Below are positions 11,841 to 21,046 of a stretch of 64,000 nucleotides of DNA, piece after piece. The notes beneath the pieces are model-generated. The model was given only the letters and a program-made list of their open reading frames with translations, had not been told where the DNA came from and did no database searches. How positions within the stretch are numbered: the stretch's first letter is position 1; the number at the start of each line of letters is the position of its first letter. The stretch spans positions 2,387,427 to 2,451,426 of the forward strand of contig PHFE01000107.1 of assembly GCA_002796755.1 (NCBI GenBank), in the 5' to 3' direction. This DNA comes from Paracorniculantispora psalliotae (taxonomy: Eukaryota; Ascomycota; Sordariomycetes; Hypocreales; Cordycipitaceae). The position numbers were made by a program, and so were the translations under genes.

Positions 11841-14166
11841 ATGAAGGCCACGCCCCTCATCATCAATTGGCACGAGCAAAACGCTCCGGTCTACTCGGCT
11901 CACTTCGAACCAGGCGGCAAGGGCCGTCTCGCGACCGCTGGTGGTGACAACCACGTTCGCATCTGGAAGGTCGAAACCGATGGCACCGATCGCAAGGTCG
12001 ACTACCTCTCCACGCTCTCCAAGCACAACCAAGCTGTCAATGTGGTCCGATGGGCCCCCAAAGGTATGTTGCGTCTCTCCAGCAGCTTGAAAACGCGTTC
12101 TATTCTGCGCCCAAACGCCGTCGCTGACATCTCATGCTCTCTACAGGCGAGCTCCTTGCCTCCGCCGGCGACGACGGAAATGTGATCCTCTGGGTTCCCA
12201 GCGAGCTTAATACATCAAATTTTGGCGCCGATGGCCTTGACGATAAGGAATCATGGCGCGCAAAGCACATGTGCCGCTCCAGCGGTGCCGAAATCTACGA
12301 CCTCGCCTGGTCCCCCGACTCTGCCCATTTCATCATTGGCAGCATGGACAACATAGCTCGAATCTACAATGCCACAACGGGTATGTAGATAAACGTTGCT
12401 CATGACTATATCCATCAATACTCACATGCGGTACAGGAACTCTCGTTCGACAAATAGCAGAACACAGCCATTACGTCCAGGGCGTTACCTGGGACCCTTT
12501 GAACGAATATATTGCCACGCAGTCGTCCGATCGATCAGTCCATATTTACTCGCTCAAAACGAAAGATGGTCAATATACTCTCAGCCAAGAGGACAAGCCT
12601 CCGAGACTTGCCAGCCACATCAAGGCCGATCTGCCACCGCGCCGAATCTCCTCCAGCAGTCCGGCTCCGCCCGAGTTTGGTCACCGAGCCCAGCTTTCCG
12701 TCGTCGACTCAAATACATCCATTGGTTCACCGGTACCGTCAGCACCAGGAACACCCACCTCGTTCCCGCTGCCGATGAACCCGCCAAGTGTTGTGAGCCA
12801 CAGCCGTCGCTCTTCGTTTTCGTCTCGTCGATCTGCCTCCCCAGCCCCATCGCTGCCTCTTCCCGCTGTGATGCCCATGGAGGCGTCGCCAAAACCCCAC
12901 GCCTCGTCTGGCCTTCTCGGACTTGGCATGAAGAATGCAAGTCTGTATGCAAACGAGACTCTGACTTCCTTCTTTCGACGTCTCACTTTCACACCCGATG
13001 GCAGCTTGCTGCTCACGCCATCTGGTCAATATCAAAACCAACACCAGGCAGACAAGGACGCAAAGCCTACATATGAGGTCATAAATACTGTCTATATCTA
13101 CACCAGAGGAGGCATTAACAAGCCCCCCGTGGCTCACCTGCCTGGCCACAAGAAACCTTCTGTGGTCGTCAAGTGCTCGCCCCTCTTCTACACTCTCCGT
13201 TCCAATCCCCCACAGACGAAGCACATTACCATCGATACGTCTTCTGCGGAAGAAGATATCCCATCACTGCCAGAACCCCTTTCAAGACCAAGCTCGCCTG
13301 GACCAGTGATGGAGCCGCCTCCACCACCTGCTGCTGTTTCTGACGTTACCTCGACGCCAGCCAAGTCCCTGAGCCTGGAAGCAACCGCCACTACGCCAGG
13401 TCCGAAGCCGGCCTTTTCGCTTCCATATAGAATGGTATATGCCGTTGCGACACAGGATTCTGTTTTGTTATATGATACTCAGCAGAAGACACCAATTTGC
13501 GTCGTTAGCAATCTGCACTGCGCCACATTTACTGACCTTGCCTGGTAAGATATCCTCTTTTTATTTCGCTTGATGCTTTATTAACAAGGTACTAGGTCAA
13601 ACGACGGTCTTACGCTGCTCATCACTTCATCAGACGGATTCTGCTCCACGCTATCCTTTGCCTCCGGAGAGCTCGGAGAAATTTATCAAGGCGACGTCGG
13701 GCCGCCGGCCAAGGTCCCCGCAGCTGCCTCAAACCAAAATACACCCCTCGCTACACCGACAATGGCCTTTGCGCCTCCGTCGCCTTTCCCTAGTGGGCCT
13801 CATCACCAGCACCGCAACTCAGCGAGCTCATTCACAGCGCCATCGCCGCCGGCTTCAGTTGGTGCTGCTTCACAGAGACCACCTTCGCCGGCAAGATCAA
13901 ATTCGGCATCGTCCATCGCAACGCAGTCTTCGTCGAAGCCGACTGGAGTAATTAGCAACCCAACTCTGATATCGGGCACTGTACCTGCTGTCGTTGCCAC
14001 CAATTCTGGCAAAGTTACCGGAGTTCCCATGACTACGCCCCCAGAAACACCCAGCAGTACTCTGGCTGGTAGTAAGAGAGACGCAACCGATAGCGAGAAG
14101 GAAGAGACCAAAGAGCCCAAGAAGAGGCGAATCGCACCGACTCCAGTAGAGTCAAAGAACGCGTAA
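11841..14166 (+). CDS. cac2: Chromatin assembly factor 1 subunit B (Cac2 / CAF-1 p60)
   Basis: Exons 11841-12063, 12147-12380, 12437-13544 and 13596-14166 give 711 residues. Every intron has a consensus donor (GTATGT, GTATGT, GTAAGA) and keeps WD-repeat continuity. Cac2 is the middle subunit of CAF-1, which deposits H3-H4 on newly replicated DNA. The N-terminus MKATPLIINWHEQNAPVYSA and the WD40 repeats (AGGDNHVRIWKV, SAGDDGNVILW, GSMDNIARIY, TQSSDRSVHIY) match the family. A Ser/Pro-rich insertion near 215-300 interrupts the propeller. The C-terminal 200 residues are low-complexity Ser/Pro/Thr with a basic end (KKRR). Identity is secure. Confidence 0.94.
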
Positions 14167-14647
14167 GAGGATATTTGGTCGGAGGAACAAACTGGAAATA
14201 ATCTTGGAGCTCCTTGACTTTGAACATGGGTAACATTGTTTTTTATATCGGCGTTTCACGAGACTGTATTTTAATGGAAAGGATAACCAGGGCTGTTACA
14301 TTTTGATATTAGTTATTTCTGTTGCTTGTTTCAGAAATGTATTGTTATGCTATTTTTCAACATAGGCGACCGATCTTGCAGACGGCCTTGGCGATGGCCC
14401 GAATGAATATGTAGGAAACTCAATCGCTCACACTGCTTTGAAGAGGTATTTCATATGTGCTTCCAGGCATCGTACATGTTTAGCTATCCTTTTCACGCAT
14501 TGGAAGTGTAATTTGAGTATAAAATGTATTTGCAGAGACAAATATGTACATAAAATGTCTGAATATGTTCAAAAGATGAAAGTATATACTAAGAATAGAA
14601 AGTGGTTGCTTATTGGCTTACACAGAAGCCAGCTGTTTGATATCCAT
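14167..14647. other. Convergent 3' spacer
   Basis: About 480 AT-rich nt lie between CAC2 (+) and the chitin-binding gene (-). No gene or RNA is recognised. It should hold the 3' ends of both neighbours. Confidence 0.55.
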
Positions 14648-15580
14648 TTAGAAGACACAGCCACCGAGACGGTCAGCAATGTCCGAAGCGTAGGAGCTGG
14701 TGGCACCACCCTCACTGAGGTTGCCAGAGCCGGGAATGCTGCCAGAGTTGTAGATGCGAGCGGCCTGGTAGACCTTCTGGGCGCCGGAGGTGCTGAGGCG
14801 GTTGAGGATCTGCAGAAGACCCTCGCCAGAGGAGGTGCCAGTGGTACCATCGCTGATCATGCCGACAATCTGGTCGTTGGGGCAGGGGTTGACGCTGAAG
14901 CAGGTGTGAGGGCCATCGTGGTCCTGCATCAGACCGGGGTTGTGGACGGAGTAGAAGGTGGTGGGCACGCGGACGCAGCCCTTGCTCTCCTGCATGATGA
15001 CGGCGAGGATGAAGCGGGCGTCGACGCCAGAGGACGAGGCAATGTTGAGGATGGCGTTCTTCATGTTGGCGGTCTCCTCGGGCGAGTTGTTGGCCTGGCC
15101 GAACTGGCTGCACGAGCTGCCGATGAGGTTGGTGTTGACGTTCCAGAGGGTGTCGAAGCTGGACCAGGTCGACTGGGCGGGCCAGCCGGCGCCGGTCGAG
15201 CCGTCGCCCTGGTACAGGTTGCGGTTGGTGCAGGTGACGCCGCCGCCGCCGCCGGTGGGAGGAGGGGGGTTGCCGCCGCCCGGAGGCTGCGAGCCGCCGC
15301 AGTAGTCGGGACCGGTGCCGCAGTAGCCGTACTGGGAGCAGCACTGGCCGGAGGCGCAGGGCGCGCCGGTGTTACCGCAGACACCCTGGGTGCCGCAGTA
15401 CTCGGCGCCCTGACCGCAGTATCCGTACTTGGAGCAGCAGTAGCCTTGAGGGCACTGGGCGTTGCTGCCGCAGTTGCCATCGCGGGAGAGGAGAGCGTAG
15501 CGAGCGGCCTGGCTCTGGGGGATGGCCATGACGGCGGTGAGGAGGCCGAAGCCGAGGAGGGTGCCAAAGGACTGCTTCAT
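14648..15580 (-). CDS. Secreted protein with two CBM18 modules and a lysozyme-like (GH23/SLT-type) domain
   Basis: This is a single exon of 310 residues. A signal peptide covers about 1-25. Two hevein-type chitin-binding modules follow at about 36-69 and 72-96, each with the CCSxYGYCG core and Cys spacing. A Gly/Pro-rich linker spans about 97-115. The remaining 190 residues resemble the lysozyme/soluble-lytic-transglycosylase fold, with the likely catalytic Glu198 in VIMQESKG and the downstream NPGLMQDHDG. It would bind chitin or peptidoglycan-like GlcNAc polymers and perhaps cleave a beta-1,4 bond outside the cell. The CBM18 assignment is firm; the enzyme class is inferred. It is transcribed away from a 2.4-kb non-coding interval. 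Confidence 0.82.
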   Translation of the reverse strand: MKQSFGTLLGFGLLTAVMAIPQSQAARYALLSRDGNCGSNAQCPQGYCCSKYGYCGQGAEYCGTQGVCGNTGAPCASGQCCSQYGYCGTGPDYCGGSQPPGGGNPPPPTGGGGGVTCTNRNLYQGDGSTGAGWPAQSTWSSFDTLWNVNTNLIGSSCSQFGQANNSPEETANMKNAILNIASSSGVDARFILAVIMQESKGCVRVPTTFYSVHNPGLMQDHDGPHTCFSVNPCPNDQIVGMISDGTTGTSSGEGLLQILNRLSTSGAQKVYQAARIYNSGSIPGSGNLSEGGATSSYASDIADRLGGCVF

Positions 15581-17984
15581 TGTGGAAGGCGAGAGAAGGT
15601 GAAACTTTCAGACCGGCTGAGAAATGAGAAATGGAATGCACACAGTGCAGAGAGAGGTGTATATCAGGTTGACTGCTGGAGTTGAAGCCTGAGATGAGGA
15701 GAACTCTTCTTGTTGATGAGAGGCATTGCGATCCTCTTATACCTTTACGTTTTGCACCATTGTAGATATCATCACCACGCTAACCCTGTCAATAAGACCA
15801 AGACGATAGCTCAGCCGGATACCTATTACGGCAACGTTACTTGATAGAGGGGCCGTGAGAGCCGATGAGAGAGGCCACGCGGAACATTGAAGGCCTTCCC
15901 ATCGTGAGTCTAGAGCGTCAGGAACCACGATATCGTCTTGCCTCTTTGGGCAAGATGCAGTAGCGCGTGCGCATCAATAAAACTGTAATAGTTGCCACTA
16001 GCCGGCAAGCACCAGGGGCAATCCGCCGTTTCGCAGCCAGCAATCTATCTGCACGACGCTGCCCCTGGCAGCTCGGCAAAGCCCGAGTCCTTCTTTCTGT
16101 CAGTGTAAACCCACGCATGGCTGCCCATGTCTTCCTCTTTCAGTAATCCTAATTTCTCACGTCATACGACTTTTTCTCTACGAACCCGCATCTAATCGCG
16201 CCGATTATCCTAGAAGAGAGGGGTTCTCGTCGCCCCTCACAGCTCGATTACCGATTTCGAAGGCTTGACCCTCGAAGCTATGCCTAAACGGTGCTGACGC
16301 TGCTACTCTGGGCAAAGGGCGAGAAGGAATCCTGGTCGGGGCGTTTTTCGAAAGCTAGGTTGTGCGAGCAAGGCTGTCTGCGGGCACACACTCTCTCTGA
16401 ATCCTTTGGTCGGCGGTTTGCTGCCGGAGGGAAGCGGTCCCTAGGAGTACACGATGCCGCTTCCCGCAGCCGTATGGGCAGCCTTGCTCATGCGACCGAG
16501 GTAGCTCCCGACGGACTCCTCTCCGAGGCAAGGACGTGGTCAATTGAAAAAACAGCTTGGCTTATAGGAAAAATTAAAAGCTTGGAGAAATAGCCAAGGT
16601 GGGGGAAAAGGGTGTTTGGACAATAAGCGATAGCGGAAAGAGGTCTAGCTCGTAAGGCTAGATGCAGGATAACCCATGCCGAGTCAAGCATAGGGCGATT
16701 TCTTACTCGGCCAAACCGGCGAAGGAACGTTTCCGCTCGGAAGCACTGGCTGGCTGAAATACAATATGGTTTACATAATTCGTGCAGAATCGGACAAAGA
16801 GAGCATGGCGGTGAAAGTGACGCGTGTTTTATTCGTCTTTAGTTGAAGCTGTAATGGAAGAGAGCTGGCTTGCCAGAGTTTGCCGATTCCGGCCGCTGAC
16901 GGCCGCCTTACACACTAGAAAACTGACAGAGGAAAGACGGCAGATTTGGGTCCGTCGATATAACTGCTTTCATTCCGTCGACCTTCCTAATCCAGTGTAA
17001 GCGTCGGCGATTTTGCCCATCAATTGTTCGCCGCAACATGGCTTTCTGCTCAAAGAAAACGTTCCTGTTCATGTTACATGCTTGGCTGCCAGTTCTGTCT
17101 GACGGGCTGAAGAGATGCAACCCCCCATCTTACACTAGCAGCTACCTTGACAAGCGTCGCGCCTCGACCATCTACGATTTGCTCTGCCCATACAGGCACA
17201 GATCAAATGACAAAGCAGAAGCTAGCGAAATCCTGCAAGCCACCAGGGGCGAAATGTTGCGGTTACGGCACACTGGCACGGCTCTTGTAGATGACGGTGC
17301 ACGAGCGACCCTTCTGTTAGGTCTGTCACATCGGCCCACCACGTGGAAAGCATAGTGCCACCATTTAATGCATAGAGGGACTTGAATGCACGAAGGGTAA
17401 ATATCCTGTAAATTATGGACCGGAAAAATTATTCCATCAAGAGTTGACTCTGCTCTTCTTTGTCAGGGTTCATCGAAATTCAAGATTAGTCACAAGCGTT
17501 ACACATTTTGCGCATGACCCATTCGGCTAACTAATGACAAAGACCGTTTTCAAGTCGCCTTCTTGAACGGCTTCGACTTACACACAAAACCCTTAATGAA
17601 AACAGCGCAGCGCATTTCTATATGCTATTAGCCGTCTGAGAAAGAGGCACGGAAATGAGTCACGATGTTTATTTTTGGCGAATCGCAGCTACTGTATTTG
17701 CTAAATTGACAGCCTTTTGTACTGGCGATTCATCATGATCCCGACTGATTGGCTGGGTGTAGGCGAGCGGTGCAGGGAATAAGACGCCGGCGCGGGCGTA
17801 GACTACCCACAAATTCAAAAACCGGTCTTCTTCGCGAACCGATGTCGCTCCTAATAATTAATAAGAATGTAATTTTCTCTTTCCATTTGCATTTTGGTTT
17901 CAAATTCTCGTCAGTAAAGTCATTTGCAAATCTGATGACAGTATAACACGCGGTGCTGCCAAGATAGCAGCGTCTTACATCATA
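15581..17984. other. 2.4-kb divergent intergenic region
   Basis: The region separates the CBM18 gene (-) from an MFS gene (+) and should contain both promoters. It has no frame with recognisable protein features. A nested inverted repeat lies at 16366-16489. The words CTTACAC and CACTAG recur between 16905 and 17580, but no clear element boundary is visible. Confidence 0.5.
16366..16489. repeat. Nested inverted repeat (possible RNA hairpin)
   Basis: The outer arms are GAGCAAGGCTG at 16366-16376 and CAGCCTTGCTC at 16479-16489. The inner arms are GGGAAGCGG at 16429-16437 and CCGCTTCCC at 16457-16465, around a 19-nt loop. Both pairs are perfect and share one centre only roughly, so a long imperfect stem is possible. 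No gene explains it. Confidence 0.4.
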
Positions 17985-19619
17985 ATGGGTCTTGCGCATC
18001 AACGCCCGGTCGACACCGGCGCCGACGCCGACCGGTTGCCGGCCACGCCACAACCTTGTCCGGAGCTGTCAGAAAACTCACTGACAAACGACTCGCACAG
18101 CGTATGGGCGCAGGCGTCCGCGACCGAGGCCGCGGTCGAATTGCCGCAGCCCGCGACCACCCTGGACGGCGCACCGGAGCTCGCGCGGGTGGCGTCGGCG
18201 CCGTACACCGTCTTCTCGAAGCGGGAGCGGGTGGGCATCACGCTCATGGTGTCGGTGGCGAGCGCGGTGTCGCCCATGACGTCCAACATTTACTTCCCCG
18301 CGCTCGACTCGGTCGCGCACGACCTCGGCGTCTCGCTGAGCCTCATCAACCTGTCGCTGACGACGTACATGGTCTTCCAGGGCCTGGCGCCGACGCTGCT
18401 CGGCGACTTTGGCGACAAGGCCGGCCGCCGCCCGGCGTACACGCTGTCGTTCCTCGTCTTCCTCGCCGCCAACATTGGCCTCGCGCTGCAGCGCAACTAC
18501 GCCGTGCTCATGGTGCTGCGCTGCGTGCAGTCGGCGGGCAGCAGCGGCACGCAGGCGCTCGGCTTCGGCGTCGTGGCCGACCTGGCGCCGCGGGCCACGC
18601 GCGGCAAGTACATGGGCTACCTGGGCGCGGGCATCAACGTCGGCCCGACGCTAGGCCCGTTTATCGGCGGCGTGCTGTCGCAGACGCTCGGCTGGCCGGC
18701 CATCTTTTGGTTCCTGGCCATCTTCGTCACCGCGTTCCTGATCCCGTGGGTGCTGTTCGCGCCGGAGACGGGCCGCAACGTCGTCGGCAACGGGTCGTAC
18801 GCGGCGCAGAAGTGGAACAGGCCGCTGGTGCCGTGCGGGAAAGACCGCCGGGTGAAAGAGGAGATGCCGGCGTCCCAGAGACCTCGGCTTTCCATCCCAA
18901 ACCCGCTCAGCACGCTGTCTATGGTGTTTGAGAAGGAAATGGGATCCATTTTGCTGATTGCGGCCGTCATCTACCTGGCATTTATCTTGGTCGCAGCCAC
19001 GATGGGGACACTCTTGAAAGAGATTTACAACTACAATGACCTGCAGGTTGGGCTGTGCTATCTTCCGTACGGGATAGGCTGCTGTGTCACATCCATTGTG
19101 CAGGGTTATGCACAAAATTGGAACTATCGCAGAATTGCGCAGAAAATAGGGTTTGATCTCAAATCGAAAGAAAATGGAGACAAATTTCCCATTGAAAAGG
19201 CTCGGCTGCAACTCATTTACCCCTCCATGATGGTTGGTGCCGTCGCCTTGATAGGATATGGATGGGCACTGCAGGCGGAAACATCAGTTGCTGTGCCGTT
19301 GGTCATGGTTTTTATCATTGGCATGATGATTCCGACATCGCTCAATATGATCACAACGCTCATGGTCGACCTTTTCCCCGAGGCACCTGCCAGTGCGACG
19401 GCGGCTAACAACTTGGTCCGTTGTCTGTTTGGCGCGGCGGCAACTGCTGTCATTGATTCCATGCTAAAGGGCATGGGACGTGGTTGGTGCTTTACGTTTC
19501 TAGCGCTCCTTGTGATTGCGTGCGTTCCCTGGATGCTGTATATCGAGAGAGAAGGGCCTCGATGGCGTGCCGAGAAGCGAGAGCGGCAAGAGCAGAAGAA
19601 GCTTAACGAATCGTCATGA
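17985..19619 (+). CDS. MFS transporter, DHA1 drug:H+ antiporter type (Qdr/Flr1-like)
   Basis: This is an uninterrupted frame of 544 residues. The N-terminal 75 residues are polar and cytosolic. Two blocks of hydrophobic segments, consistent with 12 helices, flank a central loop at about 265-310. Family marks are NIYFPALDSVAHDLG in the first helix region, motif A GDFGDKAGRRPAY near 139, and the antiporter-type GYLGAGINVGPTLGPFIGG. It should use the proton gradient at the plasma membrane to expel small molecules. The 5' half is strikingly GC-rich at third positions compared with the 3' half. No biosynthetic genes sit next to it, so a general resistance role is likelier than cluster export. Confidence 0.9.
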   Translation: MGLAHQRPVDTGADADRLPATPQPCPELSENSLTNDSHSVWAQASATEAAVELPQPATTLDGAPELARVASAPYTVFSKRERVGITLMVSVASAVSPMTSNIYFPALDSVAHDLGVSLSLINLSLTTYMVFQGLAPTLLGDFGDKAGRRPAYTLSFLVFLAANIGLALQRNYAVLMVLRCVQSAGSSGTQALGFGVVADLAPRATRGKYMGYLGAGINVGPTLGPFIGGVLSQTLGWPAIFWFLAIFVTAFLIPWVLFAPETGRNVVGNGSYAAQKWNRPLVPCGKDRRVKEEMPASQRPRLSIPNPLSTLSMVFEKEMGSILLIAAVIYLAFILVAATMGTLLKEIYNYNDLQVGLCYLPYGIGCCVTSIVQGYAQNWNYRRIAQKIGFDLKSKENGDKFPIEKARLQLIYPSMMVGAVALIGYGWALQAETSVAVPLVMVFIIGMMIPTSLNMITTLMVDLFPEAPASATAANNLVRCLFGAAATAVIDSMLKGMGRGWCFTFLALLVIACVPWMLYIEREGPRWRAEKRERQEQKKLNESS

Positions 19620-19722
19620 ACTAGATTGCAATGGGCACATTGGTGAAATCAGCATCGTCTCATAGTATACATTCTAATATTGAGACGCATTTATAGGCAT
19701 TATTATCATTCAAAGCTGAACT

Positions 19723-20399
19723 TTATAAAGCTGGAATAGCGTGTTCAATAGCCTCTCTTTGAGCCTCCCACATCAACCAATCCGAGCGTGTCGTTCTAAA
19801 TATCTGTTAGCACATTGTCTAAAATCCGCTGCAAAGTATACATACGGCAAAAGACCCATTCCATTTATTTTCCAGATACCTACACCCAGCGCTACAATCT
19901 GCATGACCACGTACACAAACTTGGTCTGGAGAATGCTGTTGGAGTTGGTCTCGGTTCGGAAGGGCTCAAAGGCCTGGTTGGTGTTGACAAGACCCATGAT
20001 GGGGTTCTTGAAGGCCATAAGGACCATCATGATGCTGAATATTTGTAGCGAGTTGCCGGACATGTACATCATGATAAAGGTCATGGGCAGAGACTTGACG
20101 GGTGCAAGCGCGACCTCCCAGGCCTTCTTGAGCTTAAGCGTATCCATCTCCTCGTGTGTCGGGGCCTTGCGGGGCGGCGTCTTGGAGTCTTTTTGCTTCT
20201 GAAATCGAGTTAGTACAGCTGAAAAACAGTGCCTCCGCGATAGGCTGGCCGTTGTGGTTGTGGGATAGAAACGCACCTTGTTGCCACCAGAGCCACCGAA
20301 ACCCGGCGGGTCAACGATGCCAGAGGCCTTGGACTTGGCAGCGGGCGGCGACTGCAGTTGCTGAACCCATTGAGGGACGGTGGAGGTAGTTGAGGCCAT
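19723..20399 (-). CDS. emc4: ER membrane protein complex subunit 4 (Emc4)
   Basis: Exons 20399-20277, 20198-19846 and 19795-19723 give 182 residues. EMC inserts transmembrane segments into the ER membrane; Emc4 is one of its small membrane subunits. The start is MASTTSTVPQWVQ, followed by a Pro/Gly-rich segment. The core has KAWEVALAPVKSLPMTFIMMYMSG and FKNPIMGL and two hydrophobic helices. The last intron (GTATGT, branch GCTAAC) has three possible AG acceptors. Only the one ending at 19796 yields the family-typical LLPTTRSDWLMWE tail. The other two yield a short unrelated tail. Emc4 is divergent from AP-1 beta across about 650 nt. Confidence 0.92.
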
Positions 20400-21046
20400 T
20401 TTGCCGATGATGCGCGATCTCGGTCGTGTGCAGCTGGCAGTGTCGCGGGATGAGGTGGTGTCTCGAGGCAAGCTTGAGAGGTCGCCTCGTTGATGGTGCA
20501 AGCATGGCCCACCAGCTTAGCTGATCAAGGCGCGCTGGCACTGGCTGTGTCGGCCCGCTGAAGCCAGCTTATCGATTGCCCCGTAAGCCTGTAGCGCAGA
20601 GACGAACAGCGGCGCGTGCCCCGTAGGACGGTCCCCTTTTCCAACGGACAATCCGGGTCATGAAGAGAGTTGCAGACGCTTCGACCGAAACGATCACCAG
20701 CGTTCGAAGAGCAGCTACCCGCCACGCGAATCTGCATCCTGCAAGCGACGCCGACCATCGAAACAATCGAGCAGGGGCACACGTTAGCCTGCACCTGGCC
20801 GCACCGAGACCCCTCCTAAAATCTGCAACAACCGAGACCAGCTACGGGCGCGCGGCGCGAGCTGAATTGCACTAAACAGCGACGCCTCTTTGGTGAGGGG
20901 AACTTGCCCATTACCGCCCGACTATTATCGCTGCGCTGCCGGGGACAGGCACACACACACACCCAGCCTCTCGTCGCGTGACAACTGTGTCCTAGTCGCC
21001 TAATAAAAGCCCATTGCGCGCGGGGTTCCAAGTACCAGCCGCCGTC
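20400..21046. promoter_or_regulatory. Divergent promoter region of EMC4 and AP-1 beta
   Basis: About 650 nt lie between two start codons on opposite strands. The region is GC-rich and has a short CA repeat near 20948-20960. No TATA box stands out. It presumably serves both housekeeping genes. Confidence 0.5.

Noticed and set aside
14438..15685. 415-codon + strand frame over the CBM18 gene
   Set aside because: Its translation is a Gly/Ala/Val-rich mirror of the - strand gene, which has a signal peptide and conserved Cys modules.
19773..19846. EMC4 ending in YLERHARIG without the last intron
   Set aside because: Splicing to the third AG recovers the conserved C-terminal motif, which the unspliced frame lacks.
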